From Streptomyces caeruleatus (lineage in GTDB: Bacteria; Actinomycetota; Actinomycetes; Streptomycetales; Streptomycetaceae), in contig NZ_KQ948926.1 of the NCBI RefSeq assembly GCF_001514235.1, positions 216,884-280,883 of the forward strand: a DNA stretch of 64,000 nucleotides. Direction: 5' to 3'. Position numbers and translations under genes: made by a program. Of this stretch, positions 1-9,955 are shown piece by piece. Each line of letters begins with the position of its first letter. The stretch's first letter is position 1. A model generated the notes under the pieces. The model searched no databases and was not told where the DNA came from. It saw nothing but the letters and a program-made list of their open reading frames with translations.

Positions 1-441
1 CGTCAGGTTCGCCGAGGACACGGCCATCGGGCCGACCTCGGTCAGCAGCTCGATGGCGACGGGGTGCAGCGGCATGCGCACGGCGACCGTGCCCCGGGTG
101 TCGCCCAGGTCCCACTGCAGCGACGGCTGGTGCTTGGCGACCAGCGTCAGCGCGCCCGGCCAGAACGCGTCGACCAGCTCCCAGGCCAGCTCGGAGAAGT
201 CGGTGACGAGACCGTGGAGCGTGTTCGGGGAGCCGATCAGCACGGGGGTGGGCATGTTGCGGCCCCGCCCCTTGGCCTCCAGCAGGTCGCCGACGGCCTC
301 CTTGGTGAACGCGTCGGCGCCGATGCCGTACACCGTGTCGGTCGGGAGGACCACGAGCTCGCCACGGCGGACGGCGGACGCGGCCTCACGCAGACCCGTC
401 GTGCGGTCGGTCGCGTCGTTGGTGTCGTATCGCCGTGCCAT
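1..441 (-). CDS. L-threonylcarbamoyladenylate synthase (Sua5/YwlC/YrdC), 3' end outside window
   Basis: Makes threonylcarbamoyl-AMP from Thr, bicarbonate and ATP for the t6A modification of ANN-decoding tRNAs in the cytoplasm. The frame starts at ATG 441 and stays open to base 1, so only about the first 147 residues are present. Seen: PTDTVYG at about residues 33-39, the nucleotide and substrate loop of the YrdC fold, then KGRGRN at about 57-62 and SSANLT at the window edge. It lies downstream of prmC on the same strand, the usual actinobacterial order. The truncation is only the window boundary, not a mutation. Confidence 0.9.
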   Translation of the reverse strand, partial: MARRYDTNDATDRTTGLREAASAVRRGELVVLPTDTVYGIGADAFTKEAVGDLLEAKGRGRNMPTPVLIGSPNTLHGLVTDFSELAWELVDAFWPGALTLVAKHQPSLQWDLGDTRGTVAVRMPLHPVAIELLTEVGPMAVSSANLT

Positions 442-493
442 ATCTAGCGGGCCTCCTCGTACACGTACTGCGGAATCGAAGTCGGGGCGGTGG

Positions 494-1375
494 TCACGGC
501 AGTGCCTTGCGGGCCGTCGCGAACCGGGGGCGGTTGTTGAGGTCCGGGTGGTCGGCCGCGTCGGCCCAGCCCCGCTCCTCGGTGAAGATCCACGGCACCT
601 GGCCGCCCTGGGTGTCGGCGTGCTCGATGACGACGACGCCGCCGGGGCGCAGGAGCCGGTGTGCGGTCCGTTCCAGACCGCGGATGAGGTCGAGGCCGTC
701 CTCGCCGGAGAACAGGGCGAGTTCGGGATCGTAGTCCCGTGCCTCGGGAGCGACGTACTCCCACTCGGTGAGCGGGATGTACGGCGGGTTGGAGATGACC
801 AGGTCGACCTGGCCGTCAAGGTCGCGGAAGGCGTCCAGGGCGTTGCCCTGCCGCAGGTCGACCCTGGACCCCTCGACGTTCTTGCGGGTCCACCGCAGGG
901 CGTCCTCGGACAGCTCCACGGCGTGCACGCGGGAGCGCGGGACCTCCTGGGCGAGGGCGAGCGCGATGGCGCCGGAGCCGGTGCACAGGTCGACGATGCA
1001 GGGCTCGACGACGTCCATCGCGCGCACGGCGTCTATGGCCCAGCCGACCACCGACTCCGTCTCGGGGCGGGGCACGAACACCCCGGGCCCGACTTGGAGT
1101 TCGAGATAGCGGAAGTACGCCCGCCCGGTGATGTGCTGCAGCGGCTCGCGCTGCTCGCGCCGGGCGATGACCTCCCAGTAGCGGGCGTCGAAGTCCGAGT
1201 CCTTCACGGAGTGCAGCTCGCCCCGCTTCACGCCGTGCACGAACGCGGCGAGCTCCTCCGCGTCGTTGCGCGGCGAGGGCACGCCGGCGTCGGCCAGCCG
1301 CTGGGTGGCCTGGGCCACCTCCGCGAGCAGCACGCTGCGGGGGCTCGGGGTTCGCCCCCCGATGAATTGCTGCAC
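494..1375 (-). CDS. prmC: Peptide chain release factor N5-glutamine methyltransferase PrmC
   Basis: Methylates the glutamine of the GGQ loop in release factors, using SAM. The protein is 293 residues. A helical N-terminal domain covers about 10-90; then come VFVPRPETE (99-107), the SAM-binding CTGSGA (131-136) and the catalytic SNPPYI (195-200) that defines PrmC. I chose the GTG at 1375 because GGAGG lies 6 nt upstream; a slightly shorter internal start is possible. It sits 30 bp after prfA, whose product is its substrate, so the two are probably co-transcribed. Confidence 0.95.
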   Translation of the reverse strand: MQQFIGGRTPSPRSVLLAEVAQATQRLADAGVPSPRNDAEELAAFVHGVKRGELHSVKDSDFDARYWEVIARREQREPLQHITGRAYFRYLELQVGPGVFVPRPETESVVGWAIDAVRAMDVVEPCIVDLCTGSGAIALALAQEVPRSRVHAVELSEDALRWTRKNVEGSRVDLRQGNALDAFRDLDGQVDLVISNPPYIPLTEWEYVAPEARDYDPELALFSGEDGLDLIRGLERTAHRLLRPGGVVVIEHADTQGGQVPWIFTEERGWADAADHPDLNNRPRFATARKALP

Positions 1376-1405
1376 GCAAGTCCTCCGTGTCGTACTCGTA
1401 CGTCC

Positions 1406-2482
1406 TTACGCGGCCGCGAGCTTGGCGGCCGAGTCCGCGTCGACGCAGGCCTGGATCACCGAGTCGAGGTCGCCGTCCAACACCTGGTCCAGGTTGTACG
1501 CCTTGAAGCCGACGCGGTGGTCCGAGATGCGATTCTCCGGGAAGTTGTAGGTACGGATCTTCTCGGAGCGGTCGACGGTGCGGACCTGGCTGCGGCGGGC
1601 GTCGGCGGCCTCCTTCTCGGCCTCCTCCTGCGCCGCCGCGAGCAGCCTGGAGCGCAGGATACGCATCGCCTGCTCCTTGTTCTGCAGCTGGCTCTTCTCG
1701 TTCTGGCAGGAGGCGACGACTCCGGTGGGAATGTGCGTGATGCGCACCGCGGAGTCGGTCGTGTTGACGGACTGGCCACCCGGGCCGGACGACCGGTACA
1801 CGTCGATACGGAGGTCGTTCGGGTTGATCTCGACATCGATCTCCTCGGCCTCGGGCGTGACGAGCACACCGGCCGCGGAGGTGTGGATACGGCCCTGGGA
1901 CTCGGTCGCCGGCACGCGCTGCACGCGGTGCACACCGCCCTCGTACTTCAGTCGGGCCCAGACGCCCTGCCCGGGCTCGGTGGCGCCCTGGCCGCCCTTG
2001 GTCTTCACCGCGACCTGGACGTCCTTGTAACCGCCGAGCTCGGACTCGGTGGAGTCGATGATCTCGGTCTTCCAGCCGACCCGCTCGGCGTACCGCAGGT
2101 ACATGCGCAGCAGGTCGCCGGCGAACAGCGCCGACTCGTCGCCGCCCGCGCCCGCCTTGATCTCGAGGATGACGTCCTTGTCGTCGCTGGGGTCGCGCGG
2201 GACGAGCAGCAGCCGCAGCTTCTCGGTCAGCTCCTCGCGCTGCTTCTCCAGCTCCTTGACCTCGGCCGCGAAGTCCGGGTCGTCGGCGGCGAACTCCTTC
2301 GCCGTCTCGATGTCGTCGCCGGTCTGCTTCCAGGAGCGGTACGTACCGACGATCGGGGTGAGCTCGGCGTAGCGCTTGTTGAGCTTGCGCGCGTTGGCCT
2401 GGTCGGCGTGGACCGACGGGTCGGCGAGCTTCGTCTCCAGGTCGGCGTGCTCAACGACCAGGTCCTCGACGGCCTCGAACAT
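1406..2482 (-). CDS. prfA: Peptide chain release factor 1
   Basis: Recognises UAA and UAG in the ribosomal A site and triggers peptide release. The 358-residue length is standard. Seen: the PAT stop-codon recognition tripeptide at 191-193, which marks RF1 rather than RF2, and the catalytic GPGGQ at 233-237. The longer in-frame extension upstream to 2764 is rejected because it is antisense to rpmE and lacks family resemblance; ATG 2482 opens the conserved N-terminus. Its upstream neighbour is rpmE, with a terminator between. Confidence 0.96.
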   Translation of the reverse strand: MFEAVEDLVVEHADLETKLADPSVHADQANARKLNKRYAELTPIVGTYRSWKQTGDDIETAKEFAADDPDFAAEVKELEKQREELTEKLRLLLVPRDPSDDKDVILEIKAGAGGDESALFAGDLLRMYLRYAERVGWKTEIIDSTESELGGYKDVQVAVKTKGGQGATEPGQGVWARLKYEGGVHRVQRVPATESQGRIHTSAAGVLVTPEAEEIDVEINPNDLRIDVYRSSGPGGQSVNTTDSAVRITHIPTGVVASCQNEKSQLQNKEQAMRILRSRLLAAAQEEAEKEAADARRSQVRTVDRSEKIRTYNFPENRISDHRVGFKAYNLDQVLDGDLDSVIQACVDADSAAKLAAA

Positions 2483-2529
2483 CTTGGGCTCCTGAACTGC
2501 GTAAGAAAGAAGGGGGAAGGCGGGCGACC

Positions 2530-2579
2530 AAAAACGCCGGTCCCGGCGCGCCTGTGAGGGGCGCGACCGTGGACCGGCG
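2530..2579 (-). terminator. Intrinsic terminator after rpmE
   Basis: On the minus strand CGCCGGTCC (from 2579) pairs perfectly with GGACCGGCG ending at 2535, and is followed by five T residues (2534-2530). This is a stem with a U tract, which is unusual in this genome where most terminators lack one. It ends the rpmE transcript before prfA. Confidence 0.75.
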
Positions 2580-2591
2580 AATTGGAGCTCG

Positions 2592-2816
2592 CTACTTCTT
2601 GGAGCCGGCAGTCGCCTTGCCGAAGCGGGCCTCGAAGCGGGCCACACGGCCACCGGTGTCGAGGATCTTCTGCTTGCCCGTGTAGAACGGGTGGCACTCG
2701 GAGCAGACCTCGGCGCGGATGGTGCCGCTCTCGATCGTGCTACGGGTGGTGAACGACGCGCCACAGGTGCAGCTGACCTGCGTCTCGACGTACTCGGGGT
2801 GGATGTCGCGCTTCAA
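2592..2816 (-). CDS. rpmE: 50S ribosomal protein L31, zinc-binding form
   Basis: Structural protein of the large ribosomal subunit, 74 residues. The zinc ligands are visible as a CxC pair near residues 15-17 and CSECH near 37-41, which identify the zinc-containing (C+) RpmE rather than the zinc-free paralogue made in zinc starvation. The start is TTG 2816 with GGAG 6 nt upstream, giving the conserved MKRDIHPEY beginning. A hairpin terminator follows directly. Confidence 0.95.
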   Translation of the reverse strand: MKRDIHPEYVETQVSCTCGASFTTRSTIESGTIRAEVCSECHPFYTGKQKILDTGGRVARFEARFGKATAGSKK

Positions 2817-2963
2817 GGTGTCTCCTAGTTTCGGGAGGGCACCGGGTCGCTCCCGCGGGGTGCGGTCGCGTGAACCGGGGCCGACGTACCAGTCTGCCAG
2901 GACTGGGGCCATCCCCCAAAACCGGGGGTTCGCGTCATGTATTCCCTGCCGGCCCCGCGCCCC

Positions 2964-4100
2964 TCAAGGGGCGCTCACCACGCCCTTGGCAGCTCCCGCA
3001 GCCGTGCCTTCGGTGGCCGACTTCGGGATCGGCCTGTCGTGCTTCAGGGCGTCCCACACCAGCTGGGCCTTGGCCTTCGCCACGAGTACGCGGTTCGGGT
3101 CCGCCGGGTCGTACCGGACCGGCATCGTGACCATGTGCATGTTCTTGGAGCTGATGCTTTTAAGTCCGCCTGCGAACGACATCAGCTTGTTGACCGAGCC
3201 GAGGTCGGAGTCGGTGGTCACGGCCTTGGTGGCGGTGTTGGCGAGGTCGAGGAGCTTCTTCGGGTTGTCGAAGAGGTCGATGTTCTTGATCTGGTTGAGG
3301 AGTGCCTTGATGAAGGCCTGCTGGAGCTGGATGCGGCCGAGGTCCGAGCCGTCGCCGACGCCGTGCCGGGTGCGGACCAGGCCCAGGGCCTGCTTACCGG
3401 TGAGCTGGTGGGTTCCGGCCTTGAGGTGGAGGTGGCTGTCGGGGTCGTTGATGTCCTTGGTGGTGGTGACCTCTACGCCGCCGAGCTCGTCGATGAGCTT
3501 CTGGAAGCCGGAGAAGTCGACCTCCAGGTAGTGGTCCATGCGGATGCCGGTGATGGACTCGACCGTCTTCACGGTGCAGGCGGCGCCGCCCGTGGAGTAC
3601 GCCTCGTTGAACATCACGCCGGACGCGGCGTCGTGCGTGTCGCCGTCGGTGTCGGTGCACCGGGGGCGGTCGACGAGGGTGTCGCGCGGGATGGAGACCA
3701 CGCTGGCCTTCTTGTGGCCCTCGTAGACGTGCACGATCATCGCCGTGTCCGAGCGGGCGCTGCCGTCGTCGGTGCCGCCGCCGAGCTGCTTGTTGCTGCC
3801 GGAGCGGGTGTCCGAGCCGAGGACGAGGATGTTCTCCGAGCCGTTGTCGACCTTCTCCGGCCGTTCGGTGCCGAGGGCCTGGTCGATGTCGACGCTCTTG
3901 AGGTTGCCGTTGAGCTTGAAGTACAGGTACCCGGCGCCGGTGCCGCCCAGGATCACGATCCCGGCGGCCGTCCAGGCCATGATCAGCAGGCCCTTGCGTT
4001 TGTCCCGGGGTTTGCGGCGGCGGCCCTTGGCCCGGTGGCGCGGACCTGCGGTGCCGGTCTCGCCCGGTATGCCGGGCTCCGGCGTGCTCTCGGCGGACAC
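2964..4100 (-). CDS. LCP-family (LytR-CpsA-Psr) glycopolymer transferase
   Basis: Transfers lipid-linked glycopolymers such as teichoic-acid or capsule-like polymers onto peptidoglycan on the outer face of the membrane. The 378-residue protein has a basic cytoplasmic N-terminus, one membrane segment (about 40-62) and an extracellular LCP domain. Family signatures include LGSDTRSG, RSDTAMIVH, SIPRDTLV and GLVRTRH. Start GTG 4100 has GAGGAG upstream; the longer ATG start at 4262 would run through a stretch without family similarity. Monocistronic, bounded by a strong hairpin at 4228-4269. Confidence 0.9.
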   Translation of the reverse strand: MSAESTPEPGIPGETGTAGPRHRAKGRRRKPRDKRKGLLIMAWTAAGIVILGGTGAGYLYFKLNGNLKSVDIDQALGTERPEKVDNGSENILVLGSDTRSGSNKQLGGGTDDGSARSDTAMIVHVYEGHKKASVVSIPRDTLVDRPRCTDTDGDTHDAASGVMFNEAYSTGGAACTVKTVESITGIRMDHYLEVDFSGFQKLIDELGGVEVTTTKDINDPDSHLHLKAGTHQLTGKQALGLVRTRHGVGDGSDLGRIQLQQAFIKALLNQIKNIDLFDNPKKLLDLANTATKAVTTDSDLGSVNKLMSFAGGLKSISSKNMHMVTMPVRYDPADPNRVLVAKAKAQLVWDALKHDRPIPKSATEGTAAGAAKGVVSAP

Positions 4101-4227
4101 TGTGCTCCTCGGTTCTCGTTCCGGTCGGTTACCCCCTGCTTTCAGGGACAGGCGTGGCCATTTGGCCCGTACCACACCATCGTCGCCCCGTCCGGTCAGA
4201 CGGGGAAACTCGGAGAAGGGTTGCACA

Positions 4228-4269
4228 ACGGACCGTGCCCACCGCCGGGGAGCGATGGGCACGGTCCGT
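4228..4269. terminator. 14-bp perfect hairpin between LCP gene and protease gene
   Basis: ACGGACCGTGCCCA at 4228-4241 pairs perfectly with TGGGCACGGTCCGT at 4256-4269 across a 14-nt loop. It lies just past the 3' end of the protease gene on the minus strand. There is no T tract, as is common in Streptomyces. Confidence 0.75.
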
Positions 4270-4307
4270 AGTCGGCGATCCCGGGCAGGCCGGTCTCACC
4301 TGCGCTT

Positions 4308-6131
4308 TCAGCCGAGAATGTCGTACTGCTTGTAATCGGTGCCGACGGACTTCGGTGTGCTGAAGATCTCGCTCGTGGCCTTTCCGGTGCCCGGGTACAG
4401 GTAGAGCGTGCCGGCGGTGTTACGGGCCAGGAAGTCGGCCTTGCCGTCGCCGGTGACGTCGCCGACGGCGTCGAAGCCGTTGTACGTCGCCCAGGTGCGC
4501 ACCTTGATGCGGGGGGCGAACGCGCCGGTGCCGGACTTGCCGGTGCCCTTGAACAGGTAGATGTAGCCGCCCGTCCTGCTGCGTGCGATCAGGTCCGTCC
4601 TGCCGTCGCCGGTGAAGTCGCCGTGGCCGCGCAGGGAGTTGTACTGGTTCCAGCCGGAGCCGACCTTCACGCGGGTGCCGAAGGTGCCGTTGCCCTTGCC
4701 CGGGTAGATCCACAGGTACCCGCCGGAGTCGACGGAGAGCAGGTCGGGCAGGTAGTCGCCGGTGACGTCGCCCGGGACGACGATGCGGGTGCGGGTCTTC
4801 CAGTTGTCGGCGAGCTGCTTGGTGGCCCAGCTGCCGCTCGACGGCACGTAGTGCGACCAGAACAGGTCGCCGTCGGAGCCGCGCCGGTAGATGAGGTCCT
4901 GGTAGCCGTCCCGGTCGAGGTCGGTCTGGAGGACGAGGTCGGCGCCGCTCCAGTTGCCCCAGGACTCGCGCGCGGCGAAGGAGGTGCCGCCCGAGTCCTT
5001 CGAGTAGCCGGTCTTCGTGGAGGCGTTGCGCAGCCACAGGTCGGCCCGGTGGTCCCCGCTGATGTTGGTGTCGTCGACCCGGGGGTAGGCGGCACCGACG
5101 TAGGAGGTGACCTTGGCGAAGACGCTGTAGGCGCCCTGGGCGACGCAGTCCTGCACACCCCAGGAGACGACGCCGACGATCCGCCCGTTCACGACGAGCG
5201 GCCCGCCGGAGTCGCCGTTGCAGGCGGAGGTCGTACCGGTGTCGCTGCCGCTGGCCGGCGTGCCCGCGCAGACCATGTGGCCCTTGATGAACTCACTGCC
5301 GTAGTAGCCCGCGCAGGTGCTGTCGGACTGGATCGGCAGCGTGGCCGTCTTCAGCGTGCCGGAGATGTCCTGGCCGGTGGAGCTGGTCCGGCCCCAGCCG
5401 TAGACCTTGGCGCTGGTCCCGGCGGCGTACGAGGCGGTGTCACCGGACGCCGTCATGCGGATCGGCGTCGCCTTGACCGGGCCCGCCAGGGTGATGACGG
5501 CGATGTCGTTGTCGATCGTCGTCGCGTTGTACGACGGGTGGTACCACTGCCGGTGCGGCAGGCTGACGGTGCCGCCGTGCAGATCGCTGTCGCCGGCGTC
5601 GTCGGTGGTCGGGAGCTGGGCGGTGCCGGTGATGACGGCGCCGTAGGTGTACCAGTCGTAGCCCTTGACGCAGTGCGCGGCGGTGAGGATCTTCGTCGGC
5701 GCGACGACGGCGCCCCCGCAGAAGAACCCGAGGTCGTCCGCCTCGTCGGCGGTGCCCTGGTCGTCGTAGTACCAGAGCTGCGCCATCCAGGGCGCCGAGG
5801 TGATGCCGGTGGTCGTGCCGCCGATCACCATGGGGCTCACGGTGGAGTCGCCCGCGGCGTCGGTCGTGCTCGCGCCGTACGACGACTTCTTCGCCGTCTC
5901 TCCTGCGGCGTCGTCCCCGGCAACGGCCCCCGCGACCCGCCGCTCCAGCTCGGCGAGCGAGGCCGAACCGGTCGCCGGCTTCACGGTGGGCGTGGGCAGC
6001 GCGGTCGCGGCCCCCGCGGACGCGGTCAGCAGCGCCGCCGCGACGGCAGCGGCGACACCGACAGCGGCAACGGGCAGCCCGAGACGTATCCGGCGTTTGT
6101 GCCGACCGCTGCCGGACATGGTGGTGCTCAA
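4308..6131 (-). CDS. Secreted trypsin-like serine protease with C-terminal FG-GAP/VCBS-type repeats
   Basis: Extracellular S1-family endopeptidase of about 607 residues. The N-terminus is basic (RHKRRIR) followed by a long Ala/Val hydrophobic signal peptide. The catalytic domain shows TAAHC (His), DNDIAVI (Asp) and GDSGGP (Ser), so the triad is complete, with paired cysteines. The C-terminal 250 residues contain at least four repeats with DxDxDG-like calcium loops (DLDRDGYQD, DVTGDYLPD, DFTGDGRTD, DVTGDGKAD), an integrin-like beta-propeller probably used for substrate or surface binding. TTG 6131 is favoured because GGGGGG lies 6 nt upstream; ATG 6119 is the alternative. Confidence 0.9.
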   Translation of the reverse strand: MSTTMSGSGRHKRRIRLGLPVAAVGVAAAVAAALLTASAGAATALPTPTVKPATGSASLAELERRVAGAVAGDDAAGETAKKSSYGASTTDAAGDSTVSPMVIGGTTTGITSAPWMAQLWYYDDQGTADEADDLGFFCGGAVVAPTKILTAAHCVKGYDWYTYGAVITGTAQLPTTDDAGDSDLHGGTVSLPHRQWYHPSYNATTIDNDIAVITLAGPVKATPIRMTASGDTASYAAGTSAKVYGWGRTSSTGQDISGTLKTATLPIQSDSTCAGYYGSEFIKGHMVCAGTPASGSDTGTTSACNGDSGGPLVVNGRIVGVVSWGVQDCVAQGAYSVFAKVTSYVGAAYPRVDDTNISGDHRADLWLRNASTKTGYSKDSGGTSFAARESWGNWSGADLVLQTDLDRDGYQDLIYRRGSDGDLFWSHYVPSSGSWATKQLADNWKTRTRIVVPGDVTGDYLPDLLSVDSGGYLWIYPGKGNGTFGTRVKVGSGWNQYNSLRGHGDFTGDGRTDLIARSRTGGYIYLFKGTGKSGTGAFAPRIKVRTWATYNGFDAVGDVTGDGKADFLARNTAGTLYLYPGTGKATSEIFSTPKSVGTDYKQYDILG

Positions 6132-6199
6132 GTAGGTCCCCCCAGGGATGCATGTGCAGGAAGGGGCGCATGGATACGCCCGTTCCTCTCAGCGCCAAA

Positions 6200-6236
6200 A
6201 GGCCGCCCCCCGTCACTGTCTGACGGGGGGCGGCCT
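6200..6236. terminator. 16-bp perfect hairpin after rho
   Basis: AGGCCGCCCCCCGTCA at 6200-6215 pairs perfectly with TGACGGGGGGCGGCCT at 6221-6236 over a 5-nt loop. It lies between the rho stop codon and the protease start, both on the minus strand. It is the strongest hairpin seen in the core region. Confidence 0.8.
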
Positions 6237-6318
6237 CAACGCCCTCTAGGGGCGCGGGGAACTGCGCGATCAACCACGAACCACCCGCACTCGACGAGCA
6301 ACCCGCATACCCGAGCTC

Positions 6319-8346
6319 TTAGTCGCCATTGCCCGGCGTCGGCGTCGTCTTCTGAATCTGCATCAGGAACTCGACGTTCGACTTCGTCTGCTTCATCTTG
6401 TCGAGCAGCAGCTCGATCGCCTGCTGCTGGTCCAGCGCGTGCAGCACCCGCCGCAGCTTCCAGACAACCGCCAGCTCCTCGTTGCCGAGCAGGATCTCTT
6501 CCTTACGGGTACCGGACGCGTCCACGTCCACCGCCGGGAAGATGCGCTTGTCCGCGAGCTTGCGGTCGAGCTTGAGCTCCATGTTGCCGGTGCCCTTGAA
6601 CTCCTCGAAGATCACCTCGTCCATGCGGGACCCGGTGTCGACCAGAGCGGTGGCCAGGATGGTGAGCGAGCCACCGTCCTCGATGTTCCGCGCGGCACCG
6701 AAGAAGCGCTTCGGCGGGTACAGCGCGGTCGAGTCGACACCACCGGAGAGGATGCGGCCGGAGGCGGGCGCGGCGAGGTTGTACGCACGGCCCAGACGCG
6801 TGATGGAGTCGAGCAGCACGACGACGTCGTGCCCCAGCTCCACCAGCCGCTTGGCGCGCTCGATGGCGAGCTCGGCGACCGTCGTGTGGTCCTCGGCCGG
6901 GCGGTCGAAGGTCGAGGAGATGACCTCGCCCTTCACCGACCGCTGCATGTCGGTGACCTCTTCCGGACGCTCGTCGACGAGGACGACCATCAGGTGGCAC
7001 TCGGGGTTGTTGTGCGTGATCGCGTTGGCGATGGCCTGCATGATCATGGTCTTGCCGGTCTTCGGCGGGGCCACGATCAGACCACGCTGGCCCTTACCGA
7101 TCGGCGACACGAGGTCGATGATGCGGGTGGTCAGCACGCCCGGGTCCGTCTCCAGGCGGAGGCGGTCCTGCGGGTACAGCGGGGTGAGCTTGTTGAACTC
7201 CGGGCGGCCACGGCCGTGTTCGGGCGCCATGCCGTTGACGGAGTCGAGACGCACCAGCGCGTTGAACTTCTCGCGCCGCTCGCCTTCCTTCGGCTGACGG
7301 ACCGCACCGGTGACGTGGTCGCCCTTGCGCAGGCCGTTCTTGCGAACCTGAGCCAGGGAGACGTACACGTCGTTGGGACCGGGCAGGTAGCCGGAGGTCC
7401 GGATGAAGGCGTAGTTGTCGAGGATGTCCAGGATGCCCGCGACGGGGATCAGGACGTCGTCCTCGTTGATCTGCGGCTCCGCGCCGCCCATCTCGTCGCG
7501 ACCACGACGGCCCCGGCGGTCGCGGTAACGGCCGCGACGGCCACGGCGGCCACCCTCGAAGTCGTCGTCGTCCTGCGGGCCGTTGTCGCGCTGACGGTCC
7601 TGGCGGTCCTGACGACCGCCGCCCTGCTGCTGGCCCTGCTGGCGGTCCTGACGGCCGCCGCCCTGCTGGTCGTCGCCCTTGCGACGGTCGCCGCGGTCCC
7701 CGCGCTCTCCGCGGTCCCGGTCCCGGCCGCGCTCACGGCGGTCGCGACGGCGGCCCTCGCCACCGTCACCGGCGTCGCCCTTGGCGTCACCCTGCTGGCC
7801 CTGCGACTGCGCGGGCGTCTCGGCCTTCGGCTCGCTCTTCGCCTCGGCGGCGACCGTCTCGGGGGCGGCCGCGGGGGCACCGGCGTCGGCGGTGGCACGG
7901 CGACGACGGCGCTCGACCGGCGCGTCCTCGCTGGCCGGCTGGCCGGGAATCTCGATCTGCTGCTGGGCCACGGCCTTCTCGGCGGGGGCCTCGGTGGCCT
8001 TCTCCGCCTTCTTCGCGGCGGCGGCCTCGTCGCCCGTACGGGCCCGGGAGGTGGCGCGGCGCTTCGGCTTGGTCTCGGTGGCGGCCTCGGCCTTCGCCGG
8101 GGCGGATCCCCCTCCGGCCTGCGCCTCCTTGATGACCTCGATCAGCTGGCTCTTGCGCATACGCGCCGTGCCCCTGATGCCGAGGCCGGATGCGACCTGC
8201 TGCAGCTCGGCCAGCACCATGCCCTCGAGGCCGGTACCGCGGCGCCGCCGGGAGCCGGCACCGGTGGCAGGCGCGGAGGCGTCCGTGGCGGGCGCGGCAG
8301 CGGTCTCCTCGACACGTGCGCCCATCAGATCGGTGGTGTCGCTCAC
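6319..8346 (-). CDS. rho: Transcription termination factor Rho, actinobacterial long form
   Basis: Hexameric RNA-dependent ATPase that ends transcription. The 675 residues show an N-terminal Rho_N/SAP-like helix bundle (about 38-80), a low-complexity Ala/Lys then Arg/Asp/Gln/Gly-rich insertion (about 85-290), an RNA-binding OB domain (about 295-370) and an ATPase domain with P-loop APPKTGKT at 426-433. The insertion is typical of high-GC actinobacteria and is known in relatives to alter RNA preference. Start GTG 8346 has AAGGA upstream. Long antisense reading frames here are composition artefacts. Confidence 0.96.
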   Translation of the reverse strand: MSDTTDLMGARVEETAAAPATDASAPATGAGSRRRRGTGLEGMVLAELQQVASGLGIRGTARMRKSQLIEVIKEAQAGGGSAPAKAEAATETKPKRRATSRARTGDEAAAAKKAEKATEAPAEKAVAQQQIEIPGQPASEDAPVERRRRRATADAGAPAAAPETVAAEAKSEPKAETPAQSQGQQGDAKGDAGDGGEGRRRDRRERGRDRDRGERGDRGDRRKGDDQQGGGRQDRQQGQQQGGGRQDRQDRQRDNGPQDDDDFEGGRRGRRGRYRDRRGRRGRDEMGGAEPQINEDDVLIPVAGILDILDNYAFIRTSGYLPGPNDVYVSLAQVRKNGLRKGDHVTGAVRQPKEGERREKFNALVRLDSVNGMAPEHGRGRPEFNKLTPLYPQDRLRLETDPGVLTTRIIDLVSPIGKGQRGLIVAPPKTGKTMIMQAIANAITHNNPECHLMVVLVDERPEEVTDMQRSVKGEVISSTFDRPAEDHTTVAELAIERAKRLVELGHDVVVLLDSITRLGRAYNLAAPASGRILSGGVDSTALYPPKRFFGAARNIEDGGSLTILATALVDTGSRMDEVIFEEFKGTGNMELKLDRKLADKRIFPAVDVDASGTRKEEILLGNEELAVVWKLRRVLHALDQQQAIELLLDKMKQTKSNVEFLMQIQKTTPTPGNGD

Positions 8347-8757
8347 GAAGGGTCCTTCCCTGGAGCGGACGTCGGCCTGTCTGGCTCGGCGACCGTTTGT
8401 GCTGTCCGGCTTCGGTCCTTGGTGTGTGGACCGTGCCGGGGCGGTGGTCCGCCAAAGCGGCGGAGGAAATATCTGGTGATGGCGCTTCCCAGAGCCGTGG
8501 CACTCAGTGTCTGTGTCACGCGGCTCGGTCGCGCCGGTTCCGGAGCGTGCCCGGCAAGTCGCTCAGCGCCCGCGTACGAGGTACTGCCCGCATACGTCGT
8601 ACGGAACACAGTGCGGCTTGGGAGGCTCCCGGAAGAATGTCTGTCCCGGACGGGGACACGAAGCACCTCGCCATGGTGGGGTCGGGTGCAGACTTGAGGT
8701 TAACACTACCGGATCCAACAAACATTCCCCCTCTCGAAATCCGGCAACCGCGCGCTT
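8347..8757. other. Intergenic region upstream of rho (411 bp)
   Basis: No coding sequence on either strand is supported. It must hold the rho promoter and leader and the 3' end of thrB. I see no clear -35/-10 pair or riboswitch fold by eye. Confidence 0.5.
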
Positions 8758-9687
8758 TTAAATGTCACCGGAGGGAGCAAGCGGCAACACGCTCGCTCCC
8801 AGCGCGTCGAGGTCGAGCCGGTTGGCGGCCCAGCCCTCGCCTGCCAGATGGGCCACCTTGTCGGCACTGTCCGCGTCGGCCAGCGCGAGCACGGTGGGTC
8901 CTGCTCCTGAGATGACTGCCGGGACTCCGTCGGCCCGCAGTCGCTCCACCAGCGCGGCGCTCTCCGGCATCGCCGGTGCGCGGTACTCCTGGTGGAGACG
9001 GTCCTCGGTGGCGGGCAGCAGCAGCTCGGGGCGCCTGGTCAGGGCCTCGACGAGCAGGGCGGCACGGCCCGCGTTGGTGGCGGCGTCGACGTGCGGGACG
9101 GTGCGCGGGAGCAGGCCGCGCGCGGTCTCGGTGAGGACCGGCTTTCCGGGCACGAAAACCACCGGAACGATGGAATCGGCGGGATCCATCCTGATGGCCC
9201 GGGCGGCGCCGGCCTCCATCCAGGAGAGGGTGAAACCGCCGAGCAGACAGGCCGCGACGTTGTCGGGGTGGCCCTCGATCTCGGTGGCCAGCTCCAGCAG
9301 GGCCGCGTCGTCGAGCTTGGCCTCGCCGCCTATGGTCACGGCGCGGGCGGCGACGATGCCGGCGCAGATGGCGGCCGAGGAGGAGCCGAGGCCGCGGCCG
9401 TGCGGGATGCGGTTGGCGCAGACGATCTCCAGGCCGCGCGGCTGGCCGCCCAGCAGATCGAAGGCGGTGCGCAGGGAGCGTACGAGAAGGTGCTTTTCGT
9501 CACGTGGCAGCGTCTCGCTGCCCTCACCCGCGATGTCGATGTGCAGCCCGGAGTCGGCCACCCGGACGACCACGTCGTCGTAGAGCCCCAGCGACAGGCC
9601 GAGGGCGTCGAAGCCCGGGCCGAGGTTGGCGCTGGTGGCGGGGACGCGCACCCGGACGGCGGCGGCGCGGAACGCTGGACCGGCCAT
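8758..9687 (-). CDS. thrB: Homoserine kinase
   Basis: Phosphorylates L-homoserine, the penultimate step of threonine synthesis. The 309-residue GHMP-kinase protein has PATSANLGPGFD near the N-terminus, the ATP-binding motif PHGRGLGSSSAA (about 95-106) and a C-terminal GAGPTVLAL motif. ATG 9687 has AAGGAGAG upstream. It lies last in the order hom-thrC-thrB, with a 268-bp spacer from thrC, so it may also have its own promoter. Confidence 0.95.
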   Translation of the reverse strand: MAGPAFRAAAVRVRVPATSANLGPGFDALGLSLGLYDDVVVRVADSGLHIDIAGEGSETLPRDEKHLLVRSLRTAFDLLGGQPRGLEIVCANRIPHGRGLGSSSAAICAGIVAARAVTIGGEAKLDDAALLELATEIEGHPDNVAACLLGGFTLSWMEAGAARAIRMDPADSIVPVVFVPGKPVLTETARGLLPRTVPHVDAATNAGRAALLVEALTRRPELLLPATEDRLHQEYRAPAMPESAALVERLRADGVPAVISGAGPTVLALADADSADKVAHLAGEGWAANRLDLDALGASVLPLAPSGDI

Positions 9688-9955
9688 CGCTTGATGACTC
9701 TCCTTGAGCTGCGTGATGGTCGAAGACATTCGATGACGAAGACATTCGATGTGTACGAGAACCCCTGGGGCCGCTTCCGGGCCGCGGAGACGGCGCGGCA
9801 CCGCGCCCCCTGCGGAGGCATATGCGGCGGGCGGGTTCGGTACAGCCTATCGAAGGTAGGTTCTGTGGCGACATAGGGCGCACAGGAGGCGCACGATGCG
9901 TGTCGTATGCCCCCTGTGCACCCCATCCAGGGATTTCCCCGGGTCAAGCGGTACG

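Noticed and set aside
53..2557. 834-codon plus-strand open frame over sua5, prmC and prfA
   Set aside because: It is antisense to three well-supported genes. Long antisense frames are normal at over 70% GC, and the sequence has no domain signature.
4623..6575. 650-codon plus-strand frame across the protease gene
   Set aside because: Complement of a secreted protease with a complete catalytic triad; composition artefact.
6439..8697. 752-codon plus-strand open frame over rho
   Set aside because: Antisense to rho; Leu/Ala/Val/Thr repeats mirror the Arg/Gln/Asp-rich insertion of Rho. No real domain.
9688..9955. Possible leader peptide before thrB (MSSTITQLKESHQA)
   Set aside because: Short frame continues into thrB without a stop and has no run of Thr or Ile codons for attenuation.
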